Assembly: GCA_029582265.1 (NCBI GenBank)
Contig: JAQQFT010000023.1
Location: 4,127,688-4,191,687, forward strand
Direction: 5' to 3'
Source of the DNA: Zoroaster sp. YZ-2022
Lineage: Eukaryota; Echinodermata; Asteroidea; Forcipulatida; Zoroasteridae
Length of the DNA: 64,000 bases
Below are positions 48,260 to 58,880 of this stretch, in pieces. Position 1 is the first letter of the stretch. Each line of letters starts with the position of its first letter. Under the pieces are notes generated by a model. That model made no database searches. It worked only from the letters and a program-made list of their open reading frames with translations, and was not told where the DNA came from. A program made the translations under genes and the position numbers.

Positions 48260-49640
48260 GATCATGTCTACCGAAAGACACGATGGCTCATTGTTAGTGT
48301 GCTTTGCTGGGATTGTGCTTCAGTGTGGAAAGAAGTTCATTGACCACCTTCACGCCGAAATCCAAGCCCGTCAAGGCGCTGGTTTATAGAATTGAATTGG
48401 GTAGACGTTACAGTATAGAGTTCACCAAACAGATGTCAAAAAGAATGGCCCGGAAAATTCTTTCCCACCATTTCCAGCGATCTATGGTGGTATGTATAAT
48501 ACCCCAACACAGTTAGCGATGCTTCGATCACTTCCACCCATGTACTTATTATAATCACTGGCGAGAACAGGTTTTTGATTTCCACAATAAGTCCAGTGGA
48601 ACTGTATGTTGCTACGCAATAGTGTCCATACTGCAGTCACCATAATTAGTCAGAAGAGTTACCGCAGCATCACCGCCAAACAACACTATAGTTGCCTCTG
48701 CTTTTTGTGTAAAAGTGCGGGTCATCGCTTTTTTCATGCGGAACTTCTTGCTGGGTTTGCACTCTCCACGGGAATCCCTTTGGTGGTGTATCGCATTGTC
48801 TCCACGAGCTCCAAACCCTAGCTGTGATGACAACAGCGGGCCGAGAGCGGGCTGGTGTACCAATTGTCCATGAAAACAAAATGTCCCTTATGTTCGAGGT
48901 CCTTTTGCAGTAGTTCCATGACTATTTTGCCACAGATGCTGAAAGGTTAGATGGATGGTTTTGCTGCCATAGCAATTGAGGATGTATCTGCAAGTTAGTG
49001 CGATGGGCTCCTGAACCAGTGACACACCTTCCACGCATATGTACCCGGTTTTCAGACTAGATTCAATGAAAACATTTAATCCAAACTTTAGCAGACTTAT
49101 GCGTGAAAGCAACAATTTAAAACCGATAAACCTCTTTAAAACTTTATCATAGATCTCATCTATGGCGAGAGGTTTTAGGTCAGGTTTATATATGCTTGAC
49201 GCAAACAATGGCAGTCCCGCAATGTGAAGCAGCGGGCGAACTTTACACAGTTTGTCACGCCGGGAAGTCATCATCACATTTCAGCTCTGGTTGTTGGCAG
49301 CGTGGAAAAATCTCAGGAGTGCGTCAAATCGGTTGCGAGTACATAGTTGATGATGTACACAGGACTTCGCAGAACACGACCTGGACCCAGTGCATGGCGT
49401 GGCGTGGCCTTTTTGTTGATGCCCACACACACGAAGCAAGGCCACAAATGCCATCATCTCAGAGGATATCCGTTGGAGTCCAGGCACATGCTGATGATTG
49501 GCTGCATCATCTGCAATTCCAGCGTTTGGTCAGCATAAGCGACGGTCTCTGTCACCATCAACTTCCAGACTGTCCGACAGAAGAACACGGTTGAAAGATC
49601 TGCCCAGGCGTAGAGGTTACTGAAATCTTCAGGTACATCC
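48260..49640 (-). pseudogene. Decayed piggyBac-family transposase
   Basis: In minus-strand order: EMMAFVALLRVCG and RNRFDALLRFFHAANNQ (49281-49487) match the N-terminal domain. DKLCKVRPLLH and LAIDEIYDKV (about 49260-49150) match the region before the first catalytic Asp. KFGLNVFIESSLKTGYI follows. GHFVFMDNWYTSP at about 48885-48849 carries the next catalytic Asp. SDYNKYMGGSD near 48558-48532 carries the last conserved Asp motif. Frames change repeatedly and stops occur, in a part of the window where the sequence reads cleanly, so this is true decay. The closest relatives are PGBD4-like cut-and-paste transposases with TTAA targets. Terminal repeats were not identified. Confidence 0.85.
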
Positions 49641-49820
49641 GGTCTCTTCAGTAAAAGTTCATGAGGGGGTCGCCCTTGATGGAGGTTTGCTTTATGCCAT
49701 CCAGACCTAGAAGTATGAGTATTAAAAAGAAACTATGTTATGATGGTGCTTATATGGAATTAAAAGGCACATTTTCTTGATGATACCATACAATACAAAC
49801 ATTAGCCTTTTTCAGATATG

Positions 49821-50400
49821 GCCGACACATTAGAGGGGAATAGTATGTTAAATACGTATGGGGACAAATGTATAAAACTGAAGAAAGATATCGGAGAAGC
49901 GTTAGCCAAATACGCCTGCAATTATTAAATGAGGTATTGACATCATAACGAATTTGTGACATCATAGAAAAATTTTAAAAAAGTGGACATATAAAAAATG
50001 AAAAACTAAGATAAGACTTTTCTCTGGAAGTATAATAAAGCAGATGACAAAATATGAACAAAGAATAGAAGTAACATGTGCCTCTTTGCGGTGGCTTTTG
50101 GTTTGGTAAAACCAAATCATCATAAAAAGCGCACGCGCAGCGTACGGTTATTCTCTGTTCTTTATTTCATATTTTGCTTAACCTTATCTATAATCCTCTC
50201 AGAGAACTAATCTAAATTTAATTTTTCATTTTAGTATGTCCACCTTTCTTATTTTCATGATCGCCACCAATTCTTTTATGATGTCATACCATGTACCTCT
50301 ATTTAAATAATTGGGCGATCTTACTACGCCTCCCGATTCTTTTCTCAATTTTACTACATTTGTCCCCATCATTTAACATACTACTGGAGGGCACTAATAT
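49821..50400. mobile_element. Foldback (long inverted repeat) element, about 580 bp
   Basis: The left arm 49821-50073 and right arm 50146-50400 are complementary over about 250 bp with scattered differences, for example TATGGGGACAAATGTA at 49857 against TACATTTGTCCCCATC at 50355, and ATGACATCATAACGAA-like words opposite TTATGATGTCATACCA. The loop 50074-50145 itself holds a small hairpin (TTGGTTT-GGT-AAAACCAAA). No open frame. The complete RNA or single strand would form one long hairpin. Confidence 0.85.
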
Positions 50401-51590
50401 CGATTTGGTGTAATGAGCTTTTGGCGCGGTTGTTACTTTTTTTACAATGCTGCTCTAACCAAAACCATCATCGGAAATTTATGCATAGTCCCACTTTTCT
50501 TGAAAATGACAGCACAGGTGCTTGCGAATTCCTTCAAGACCTTGTCCCAAAGTTATTTAATCATACTTTCGATAGCAGGTTGAATGAGTTACTGCGAGTC
50601 AACTCTGTCCAAGAGTGTTCCTGGTCCAGATGGTACAACGCATAGTACCATTAAAATAATAGGCTGTATTCTTGGTCGGCAGGGTGCTGTAACGTTTTTG
50701 AGCCACGAACACTAAACCGAGTTGGACCCGGGGTTGGACCTGGGGAAGGAGTTGACTCGAAACCTTATGGGCACTGGAAATGTTAAATGTTTTAACATTA
50801 GATCAAAAAGATGATGCAACACTAGGAGGATGCCAATTGCTCCCACGGTGAAACCGAAGCTGACATCCCTCATCATTCATTCACTTTGATATGGTGCAAG
50901 AAGTTCAGAAGAAGGCCGACTCTGCATTTTATACCTGCACCCTTTTTTTGGGACAAACCCTAGGATTTTATTCATGTCTTTTTCTTGCATAGTAAAAATC
51001 AGATTAATTCAAATATGCTATTATGAATTTCGTTAGAAAGGCAATTAGGTAAAACCCTTAGATTCCCCGGATCTAATGTCAATTGCAAGTTTGGGACTTT
51101 ACTAGATCCATCCTACATAAAAAAGCCCATTTCACTCTGCAGTAAATATTTGGCAAATTAGTTAATTAGGCCCTACATTCAAACGTGGTATGTACTTGAG
51201 AAAATTACTTGAACAGTTAATATTGCTCCTTTGAAATGCCATTGGCCCATCTATCATTCCTTTGAAAGAAACATTTTTCTTCTGAGGATCCAGGAAAGTC
51301 TGACTACAATGTGGGTCTCGATCCGACTTTCCTAATTTTCCTGCTTGCCCAAGAACCCCTTAAAAACATATAAAAGTAGGCTCTGGGCCTATAATTCGTG
51401 AAGAAATATACAAAACATACGTTTGCCTTTTTCTAATTCAGGCAACGTTAGCCAATTGGAACGGATTATGTGAAAAAGTTTTCAGCCAGGCCTACGCTCT
51501 TCCAGTTAAGGCCTACCCACCGAAGTTCTACTTGTTTATGACCTTGGTGGGTGTGTGACAAACTCTTCTTCACTTTCTTCTGGATGTGGA
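50401..51590. other. No gene recognised
   Basis: Clean sequence. A 9-bp inverted repeat AGGAAAGTC/GACTTTCCT lies at about 51290-51335. A 74-codon plus frame at 50421-50645 has no recognisable features. Confidence 0.45.
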
Positions 51591-51706
51591 TGAGGACCGG
51601 TCGCCGGATATTTCGAACCACTATCGCGAATATTTTAGTCAATAATTTCAGCGCCATCCGCATGGCTAGTGGTCGACTATCAGCTGTAAAACAGCCCAAG
51701 TGAGCG
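51591..51706 (+). promoter_or_regulatory. Promoter-like, CpG-containing patch with a possible plus-strand first exon
   Basis: CG-rich relative to flanks. On plus, GCATGG at 51660-51665 gives a fair start context, opening MASGRLSAVKQPK and running into GTGAGC, a good donor, near 51701. On minus, a 77-codon frame (51699-51466) overlaps. I cannot tie either to a family. The first-exon reading is speculative. Confidence 0.25.
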
Positions 51707-51959
51707 TCGGCGTCATGTCCTGGAAAAGCTTCAGCTTTAGCAAGACGCTAAAATCATTCATACTGACGCGGCGCATTGTCCTGGCGATTGATTAATCGCC
51801 AACAGCCAAAGGAGGGCGCTTATTTACATTTCAGTTACGGGTTTCAGCGCGTTGCCCGGAGGGTTTTGGGAACAAAAAGAGTAGTGAATTCTGCGATGAC
51901 GCCGTCCCTTTGGTAAAAAATATACATTCCACATTGAGCAAACTTTAGGTGGCACGTTG

Positions 51960-52090
51960 GGGTTGAAAGGGTTAAACAAAATCCTAGATTGTCATTTGGG
52001 CCAATAGAAAATTCCCTGTGAAAAAACTTAGGAAGTCTTTTCAGCTTTAAACGAGAAACAAAAAATCGAACTCACTTCTGTAGTAAACCG
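51960..52090. repeat. Partial relative of the hAT-type MITE at 40.3 kb
   Basis: TTAGGAAGTCTTTTCAGCTTT followed by GAGAAACAAAAAATCGAACT parallels 40421-40465 (TTAGGAGTCTTTTCAGCTTT, then GACAAACAAAAGTGAACT), which is internal to the 396-bp MITE. The ends are not present. Confidence 0.5.
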
Positions 52091-52599
52091 ACTGTCAAGA
52101 TCACAAATGAACGCCGCCTGACCAGGGGTGTGTTGTTTAATAATCCACCGCCACTCAAAGAAATCTATTAAGACTGATTTAAGTGTTGGGATTAGAGAGG
52201 GTATGTGATCCAACAATGTGGAGACAATGTTTACGTCTCACCTGTCTATCCATAGTGGTCTGTGACTCTGGCTGGTGCACCACGCAGCTGAGTATATTAT
52301 ATCATACATATTTAAATATATGCAGAATATGCGCGTTGCTGCTTAAAACACATAGTCATGAATTAAATAAAAGCATGGATCGGCAGCGGCTCGATCAAAG
52401 TTGAGATTAGGACATCTATTATGTTGTACCATACTGGGACTCTTGTCTCGTGTGACAAAACACATATGTACTCTTGATAAAACCATGTGGCGTTTATTTA
52501 AAATAGTGTGACTACAACCACATTTTCTGAATCATATGGTTTTTATTCCTCCACAGTACTAGTATGCAGGAATAAACCTAGTCACTGCAATGTTTATAC
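52091..52599. other. No gene recognised
   Basis: Apart from a short inverted repeat at about 52540-52577 (TTTATTCCTCC against CAGGAATAAAC) nothing stands out. Confidence 0.4.
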
Positions 52600-52830
52600 T
52601 ATGACCCAGTCACGTGGAGCGGCGTGAATCACGTGAACTTCGGGCTGATGATTTGATTGGGACAGCGGCGCAGTAACCGTCCCACATGGTGTGTCTGTGA
52701 TTTGCCAATAGCGATGGGTGAGTTTTGCAACACGTGGCTTAGAAAGCGATGTTTGGGCTTTGGTCATTGGTTAAGCGTTTCATGGGTTGATTTGGCATGC
52801 TGCGATGGCGTCATGACATCGAAATCATGC
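52600..52830. promoter_or_regulatory. Candidate promoter/enhancer with three CACGTG E-boxes and CCAAT boxes
   Basis: CACGTG occurs at about 52611, 52629 and 52731, the middle one as the full palindrome TCACGTGA. CCAAT on plus (GCCAATAG near 52706) and ATTGG (near 52657 and 52765) are interleaved. GC and CpG content exceed the flanks. This cluster is typical of bHLH-ZIP (USF, MITF/TFEB, MYC-type) regulated promoters. No transcript can be assigned. Confidence 0.35.
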
Positions 52831-53198
52831 GTTCTGACCAAACATATAAGCGAACTTTGTGATGGGATATGCTTAGTTTCATGATGGCGAGATTGGCAAA
52901 GTGTTAAAACGTGTAGTGATTCGGTATACCAGTATATCTTTCAAGTTACTAGCCTTTTCGCGAGTAAGTTCTATTTTGAGAAATGTTGATGACTGAACAT
53001 GTCACAAGCTGAAAACGCTGGTGTGACCAGCTCTATCGTAATGAGGAATGTCCCCCAAGGGACCGTTTCGCGTAAACAAGCTCTGAAGTTCACATAACGT
53101 AAAAAAAATAGCATTGAAATACGATTTTGAGATTTTGTGTACTAAGGAACATTAAATATCAAAGTTTGTGTGTGTGGTATTTCTTTTTCAGAAAAATA

Positions 53199-53561
53199 TC
53201 AATAAAGTGAAAATAAGAACCTTTTTCTCAAAGCGATATTCTCTGTCCTCATTAACTCCAAAAAGGCGAGTTTGAACTCCTTTTTGTAAGCGCCGTGGTG
53301 AGCATCGCCATTATCATTGCATGCATGTTTGGTACTGTTGAAAAGGTCATGATGTGACCTCTGTAACTGTAACAATGACATCACTGTCAGAATACTGAAT
53401 AATAAGATGGCTGGCAAAAACTTAATGCAGAAAGTCTCCTTGTTGCTAACTCTAAGCCTAAATGGCGGGGTTCCAGCAGCTGATTGGACGAAGAATGCGT
53501 CCGGGTTACCTGAGCTTGCGCAGGTTGGATGTTTGTTTACACTCGAATGGGCGTGAACCAA
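53199..53561 (-). CDS. Hypothetical small protein or first exon with one membrane helix
   Basis: A 120-codon minus frame holds one strong hydrophobic run FLPAILLFSILTVMSLLQLQ preceded by basic and followed by hydrophilic residues, the layout of a type II membrane protein. On plus the same stretch offers a shorter frame from 53407 opening MAGKNLMQKVSLLLTLSL, signal-peptide-like. Upstream of the minus start are a CCAAT box and TTGCGCAGG, an NRF1-like site, near 53480-53525. The gap begins 7 bp beyond. No family recognised; possibly neither is translated. Confidence 0.25.
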   Translation of the reverse strand: MVHAHSSVNKHPTCASSGNPDAFFVQSAAGTPPFRLRVSNKETFCIKFLPAILLFSILTVMSLLQLQRSHHDLFNSTKHACNDNGDAHHGAYKKEFKLAFLELMRTENIALRKRFLFSLY

Positions 53562-53567
53562 GCGCCA

Positions 53568-54067
53568 NNNNNNNNNNNNNNNNNNNNNNNNNNNNNNNNN
53601 NNNNNNNNNNNNNNNNNNNNNNNNNNNNNNNNNNNNNNNNNNNNNNNNNNNNNNNNNNNNNNNNNNNNNNNNNNNNNNNNNNNNNNNNNNNNNNNNNNNN
53701 NNNNNNNNNNNNNNNNNNNNNNNNNNNNNNNNNNNNNNNNNNNNNNNNNNNNNNNNNNNNNNNNNNNNNNNNNNNNNNNNNNNNNNNNNNNNNNNNNNNN
53801 NNNNNNNNNNNNNNNNNNNNNNNNNNNNNNNNNNNNNNNNNNNNNNNNNNNNNNNNNNNNNNNNNNNNNNNNNNNNNNNNNNNNNNNNNNNNNNNNNNNN
53901 NNNNNNNNNNNNNNNNNNNNNNNNNNNNNNNNNNNNNNNNNNNNNNNNNNNNNNNNNNNNNNNNNNNNNNNNNNNNNNNNNNNNNNNNNNNNNNNNNNNN
54001 NNNNNNNNNNNNNNNNNNNNNNNNNNNNNNNNNNNNNNNNNNNNNNNNNNNNNNNNNNNNNNNNNNN
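53568..54067. other. Assembly gap, exactly 500 N
   Basis: A second fixed-length N run. The order and orientation of what follows relative to the middle contig depend on scaffolding. Confidence 1.
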
Positions 54068-54686
54068 CTCATCTTCAAAACACCAAAAAAGGAAGTTGGG
54101 GAATGAAAGATTTCCCCTCCCGATGTAATATCTGAGAAAAATTTGGTTGTTGAAGAGGCACATTTCAAAAACGCTGAAAATGGATTAAAAAATAATCTAT
54201 GTACATTTTGTGTGGAGATTGCCATTGGCAACCGATAGCATACATGACATGTATACATATATGTACACACTGTACACGATATGCCAGCTGGCTACTCCAA
54301 GTTCAAAAGCGCTCTTCAGGAAAAATAAATATCACCCAAGAAATAGCTAATGTTGTCAAGTCAAAGAAATAAAATAAAATCCAATTGGTTTGCCTTGAAG
54401 ACGGCCTTGTTATAGAAATCAACATATGACTGGGTGTCATTCTACCCCAGAACATGTACCGAATAAGACGAAAGTGGTTAAGAGTAACCATCATTCAAAG
54501 TAACCCATGACAGACCTGATGTCATGGTGTGCAAACACAATGTAGAGGCGCCATCCCAGGAGAAGTTGTTCAGCATGCGGAATGTCATCCAGCTAGCCAA
54601 CCAGCTTGGATTGGGACAGACAGAAGTATACATGTATGTATAAACAGATCAGACCATTCTGCACAGATAAAACTATAAAGACTTAT
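54068..54686. other. No gene recognised
   Basis: Clean sequence with an alternating ACATGTATACATATATGTAC tract near 54247-54270. No exon seen. Confidence 0.45.
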
Positions 54687-55059
54687 GCCCGTATTCTAAG
54701 ACATCACTCAACGTCATCCTCCACTCACACTCCAGTGAGGAGGACTCAAGTGTAACTCAAGGAAAAGGAGAAGGTCTACCTCGCCCTCATTGAGGTATAC
54801 CTCAACCTTACGGAATAATGACATTTGTTATTCAAAGACACCTCGTTGAAATGATTGAGGTCAGCCCACTGTTATGACTTGTGCGGCTATTGAACAACGT
54901 TATAAAATGATAATGTGAATTTACTCACACAGGTCCAACCTTTCATTATCAAAATCACATAACCATGAATGAACAATGAAGGTCGCCCAAATGCTTGGTA
55001 GCACCGCCTTTATACATTGCACATTCAAAAGATCTAGGTGGGCCCTGGTCGTTTCTTGT

Positions 55060-55900
55060 ACCCACCACCAGTGTAGGAACCAGTCAAACAGGCATTTGAG
55101 CTTGAGAAGTCAATACTTATCGAACTGGTTGATAAAATAAAGAAACTTTGGGAAAGCAAAAAATGATTACAAATGTATAAAAGCCAAGAGGAAGATGGAA
55201 AAAAGTGTGAAAATTTCACCTCAACATGGGTGTGAACGGATGTCAAAAAGTTGAAAATGTTGGACAACATCAAAGTCGTAAGAAAAAGGTTCTGGGAAAG
55301 GACGCAAGAAAAACCAAATTGACTGGTGGGGGTAAGAAGGACACGGGAGCCTGATGAACAAGCCAAGCTATTGCATCAATTATACCAGCTCAAACCAAAG
55401 CCTGGAAAACGAATTTGATGATGCCCATAATCACATAAAAGGTAGGCCCTTTTTTTAATAGAAGTCTGAAGAGTAAAGTAAGCATGCAAGGTTTTGGGGT
55501 GAAACAGACTTTCCCCCCAAACAATTTAAAACGAGGAACATTTTCTTAATCTTTTTTTTAATTGCTGCATTAATTGATCAACATTAAATACAGATGGCAA
55601 CATTTTCGCTTTGAGATAATTTCCCATGATACAGACACCGATACTGATGTGTCAAATGCTGTTATCCCGAAAAGTCTGTCCGAGGAAAGTCTCAGAAAGC
55701 TGCTGTTATGGCACGAATCATCATGTCGGAGGCACAATCGAAGTTCTGAAATGCAAGCAGAGCAACATGTTTTGGAATTGGAAATTTTAAAGGGAAGAAC
55801 CGAAACATGAATGAAGAAACAACGAAAACTAGAGGTTCTTGACCTGCAGCACAAATACTGGTCAGCCAAGATTGCTAAGATTAATGAAACCCCTAACCCC
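55060..55900 (+). pseudogene. Harbinger Myb/SANT-like DNA-binding protein
   Basis: FEKSILIELVDKIKKLWESK near 55095-55165 matches the first helices of the Myb/SANT-like (Naif1/zeste type) domain. KRFWERTQEK-like basic text follows near 55280. The clean frame 55574-55810 (IPKSLSEESLRKLLLWHESS, then EMQAEQHVLELEILKGRTE) and a continuation after a stop (KKQRKLEVLDLQHKYWSAKI) form the C-terminal coiled coil usual for these proteins. In active elements this partner helps bring the transposase into the nucleus and onto the ends. Several stops and shifts break it here. Confidence 0.7.
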
Positions 55901-56229
55901 ATTGATGGAGGAAAGAAAAGTTTTCGCTTTATCTCAGAAAAGGCCGCATCCATAGGATAACGCCCCCTTATCTGGGGTTTAGTTGTAAACCCCAGAAAGG
56001 CCAGCTTATCCTGGGTTAACGCGCCTAATGGGGATAAGGCGAAATGACAATTAGCTTCCAAGACGCTGCAGACGAAAGCACAGAGTGGCAACGCACTACA
56101 GATAGTTTAATTTTAAAGAGATTGTAATTGTGTCAATTTATGTTAGGACGAATCATGTATGATTAAAATGTAAACATTTTCATTCTAACAGTGAAATGTT
56201 GTGAATCATTGAGTCGGGTTGCATTCCCA

Positions 56230-57212
56230 GACCCATGATTGGTGGTAAGCCCACGCCATCCCCATCATCGCTCAGTTTCCTCCTCATCAGGAAGGGGGTC
56301 CCGGCCCTCACGGTTATACAGCACAGCTGTGGCTACAATGATCCAATGTCTGAAAATTTGGCAAAGACATCTTCAAACATGGAACATCCGCTTAATACAC
56401 CAAATGTCCTTTCAACGTGTTTCTGACGGATATGTGAACGTTGTACCCCGCTCCGGATGAGTACGAGGAGCAAGCAGGGGGGTCAGAAAATATGGACCTA
56501 AGCATAACCAGAATCTCCTAGTAGTAACCCAAATTTAATTTGTCCATGTTCAAACGGGCAAAAGTCTACTGTTGTAAAATTCTAGAGTCGTGAACACCCT
56601 GGCCATCTAGCAACAATGTTTTGAATTTCCAATTTGGCCACACACCCTGCACATTAATAGAAAAGTAACCCTTTCTGTTCCTGAAAAGTCACCATTAGCC
56701 CTCCAGGACAAGGATTTGTACATGGACAACAATTGCCCCCACAACTCCCGGAACCGCCGATCCTCCAAAATCCACCTTTACCTGCTGGAGCATGACACCT
56801 CAGGAAATGTAATGTATCTGTTTTTAATCAAGAATTGTTGAGAAACCTTCTGATTATCCTGTTGTTTATGATTGTGAAATTCCACAAAATCACCACACGC
56901 TAACTGATATGACCTGTACTAAAAGCGAATGTCAACATCAGCTGCAAGTCTACTGGAATAGGGCTCCCCCGTTATTGTTGTAGCAATCGCCTTATGATAT
57001 CCAACAACCATAAAACGATCCTTGGTCAAACGGCATTTGTCGGGAAACCCCCTCATCACACACATTGTAGTCAAAATTAGGAACCTCCAGGCCGCTCCCA
57101 AACCTTGTAAAATTTCTACATCTTCATGTCTTGAAAACCCCAGAAACGCCATGTTTAGACTGGGCTGAGAAGACTCAAGGATTGCCTTCCTCGCTTTACC
57201 ACAGAGGAACAC
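56230..57212 (-). pseudogene. HARBI1-type DDE transposase
   Basis: Minus-strand order: an N-terminal part in 57212-56919, then NRKGYFSINVQGVCG (about 56695-56650), ARVFTT-LEFYNSRL, GDSGY at 56518-56504 (second catalytic Asp), PYFLTPLLAP, and VERTFG at 56416-56399 with the catalytic Glu about 33 codons on. It ends with WIIVATAVLYN and DPLPDEEE, the normal HARBI1 tail. The first Asp (normally D-GTH) was not read. Many frame changes occur, so this copy is dead or poorly called. Confidence 0.85.
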
Positions 57213-57363
57213 TTACTTGAGGAAGAGGGGGGTTTATGAAATGGAAAAAAAGGTGAAGTCACCGACTCAGTGAGAGCAATTCCTCAATGAGTATGAGGTG
57301 GGCCCAGTGAGATGAGGAGTTCCCCAGTGAGTGTGGAGTCGAGGAACGCTTTAGAATACGGGC

Positions 57364-58880
57364 CATAGTCTGCCCTGCTCCATCTGATGATGATTAATTC
57401 ACCAAGGAAATGTCAAAAGTTTAATGGTACGGGAGTTGTTAAAAAATATTTTCAATGTATAATTTTAAATTTGTATAACTTTTTTCATTTTTGATGTATA
57501 TGCACGATGCTTATCAAACAATAAATTAATGTATATATATAATTGTTCTTCTTTTGGGCTTTTGAGTTTTGATGCCGCCACTGGACAATCAGATGTTCTA
57601 AGTTCCCAGACCGGAAGAGGGTCCTATTGTGGTGAAAAAGACTTTGCTGCAATATAGAGTAATATTAAACTTTTTAACCCACAGAGGGCGCATCTACTTT
57701 AACGGGGCGCACTGATACATGTTGTAAGGTTGTGAAAAGGAGTAACTTTTGGGATTATTTTATTGTAAGAAGAATTTAGTCCAGTTTCATCATCACAGGT
57801 AGTAGGTAAATTAATTGCAAATAATTTTCAAAATATTAGAATTGTTATTTCCAACCTTCAGTTCTTTATGGTTGAGTTCAGTAAATTAATTAGGGTGGAG
57901 CGAGAAGACTAAACCGAGTTACAGGTCCGGTCTACTTTTGGGGTCCTTTCTGTTTTTATCCGGATATACCAGGTGTCAGTAAAGATTAGAGGGGAATTCT
58001 ATCATTTTGGGTGGAGGAGAGCAACTATGGGCCCACCCATGACCTGATAATACCTTAGAATAATCAGAGAGGGAAAGGGTCGTTGAAAAAGGATTGGGGA
58101 ATCACTTTTAGGCTAAGTTTAACAATTGTCGTTGCAAAAAGCCCTGGTATGAAGTAAACAGGCATGGTGCATGGGCCTAGTTATCATGCATAACTATGAT
58201 GTAAAAACAGGATGATTACCTGTATATTGTATACCTGTAATTTGGAGATTTTATAAGAATTACTGATCTATTTTTTTAATATATAAAGCAAAAGAAACGC
58301 CACCCCAAATTTGATAAGTCTGAGAACGGTTTTGCTTATGTGTCCTCAGACGCCATGCATGACAATTTTGAGGTCAACCAAATTTCAGCATTGTTTCCCG
58401 GGTTTCACCCATACTCATAATATTCTTCATTAAACAAATTATATTAATTATAAAAGAAAAAAATAAAATTTTATGGGTGACGCTTTTGTGTTATAGGTTT
58501 TCTTGAATGGATGAATCAATGTGAAAATTGAGCCTGTCAACAAGCAACCAAATCAAGGTGTCAAGCCTCATTATCTCGACCCCAAATTAAAAACACTACA
58601 TTATTTCTGATGAAGATTTAATGGGAGAGTTGCATGAAAGTGTCTTCAGAGTTTAACCCCCCAGTAACATCGCCCTCAACGCCAACAGATAGAAAATAAC
58701 AGGAATGCTGGCACAGATAATTGGCCACCGCTTGGGGAGCACGTTCGAATCAAGATGGCAAAAACCCGTGACATCTTTCAGCAGATTGTACTTGATGACC
58801 TCCCCAATGACAGTTTTCTTTCAAATGTCTAGATGCTCTTCAACAACAGGGTAAGAAACTCAAACCCACATTTTGAACTG
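57364..58880. other. No gene recognised; short inverted-repeat segment at 58281-58494
   Basis: AAGCAAAAGAAACGCCACCC at 58286 is roughly inverted at 58471-58491 (ATGGGTGACGCTTTTGTGTTA), bounding about 210 bp, possibly a small MITE. 58735-58830 (VRIKMAKTRDIFQQIVLDD on plus) reads protein-like but lacks clear splice sites. Confidence 0.35.

Larger units (their letters stand above)
54687..57363. mobile_element. Harbinger (PIF/Harbinger) DNA transposon, near full length
   Basis: Terminal inverted repeats are GCCCGTATTCTAAG at 54687-54700 and TTTAGAATACGGGC at 57350-57363. Further in, both subterminal regions are rich in CTCACT/CAGTGAG words (54715-54800 and 57255-57350). Inside are a Myb/SANT-like gene on plus and a HARBI1-type transposase on minus, converging, the classic two-gene Harbinger layout. 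The 3-bp target duplication could not be fixed: TAT precedes and CAT follows. 2677 bp. Confidence 0.9.

Noticed and set aside
53462..54270. Long open frames across the second N run
   Set aside because: Same reason; only a few codons on either side are real.
50712..57922. Shared word CTAAACCGAGTT at 50.71 and 57.91 kb
   Set aside because: Only about 12 bases match with no extension on either side.
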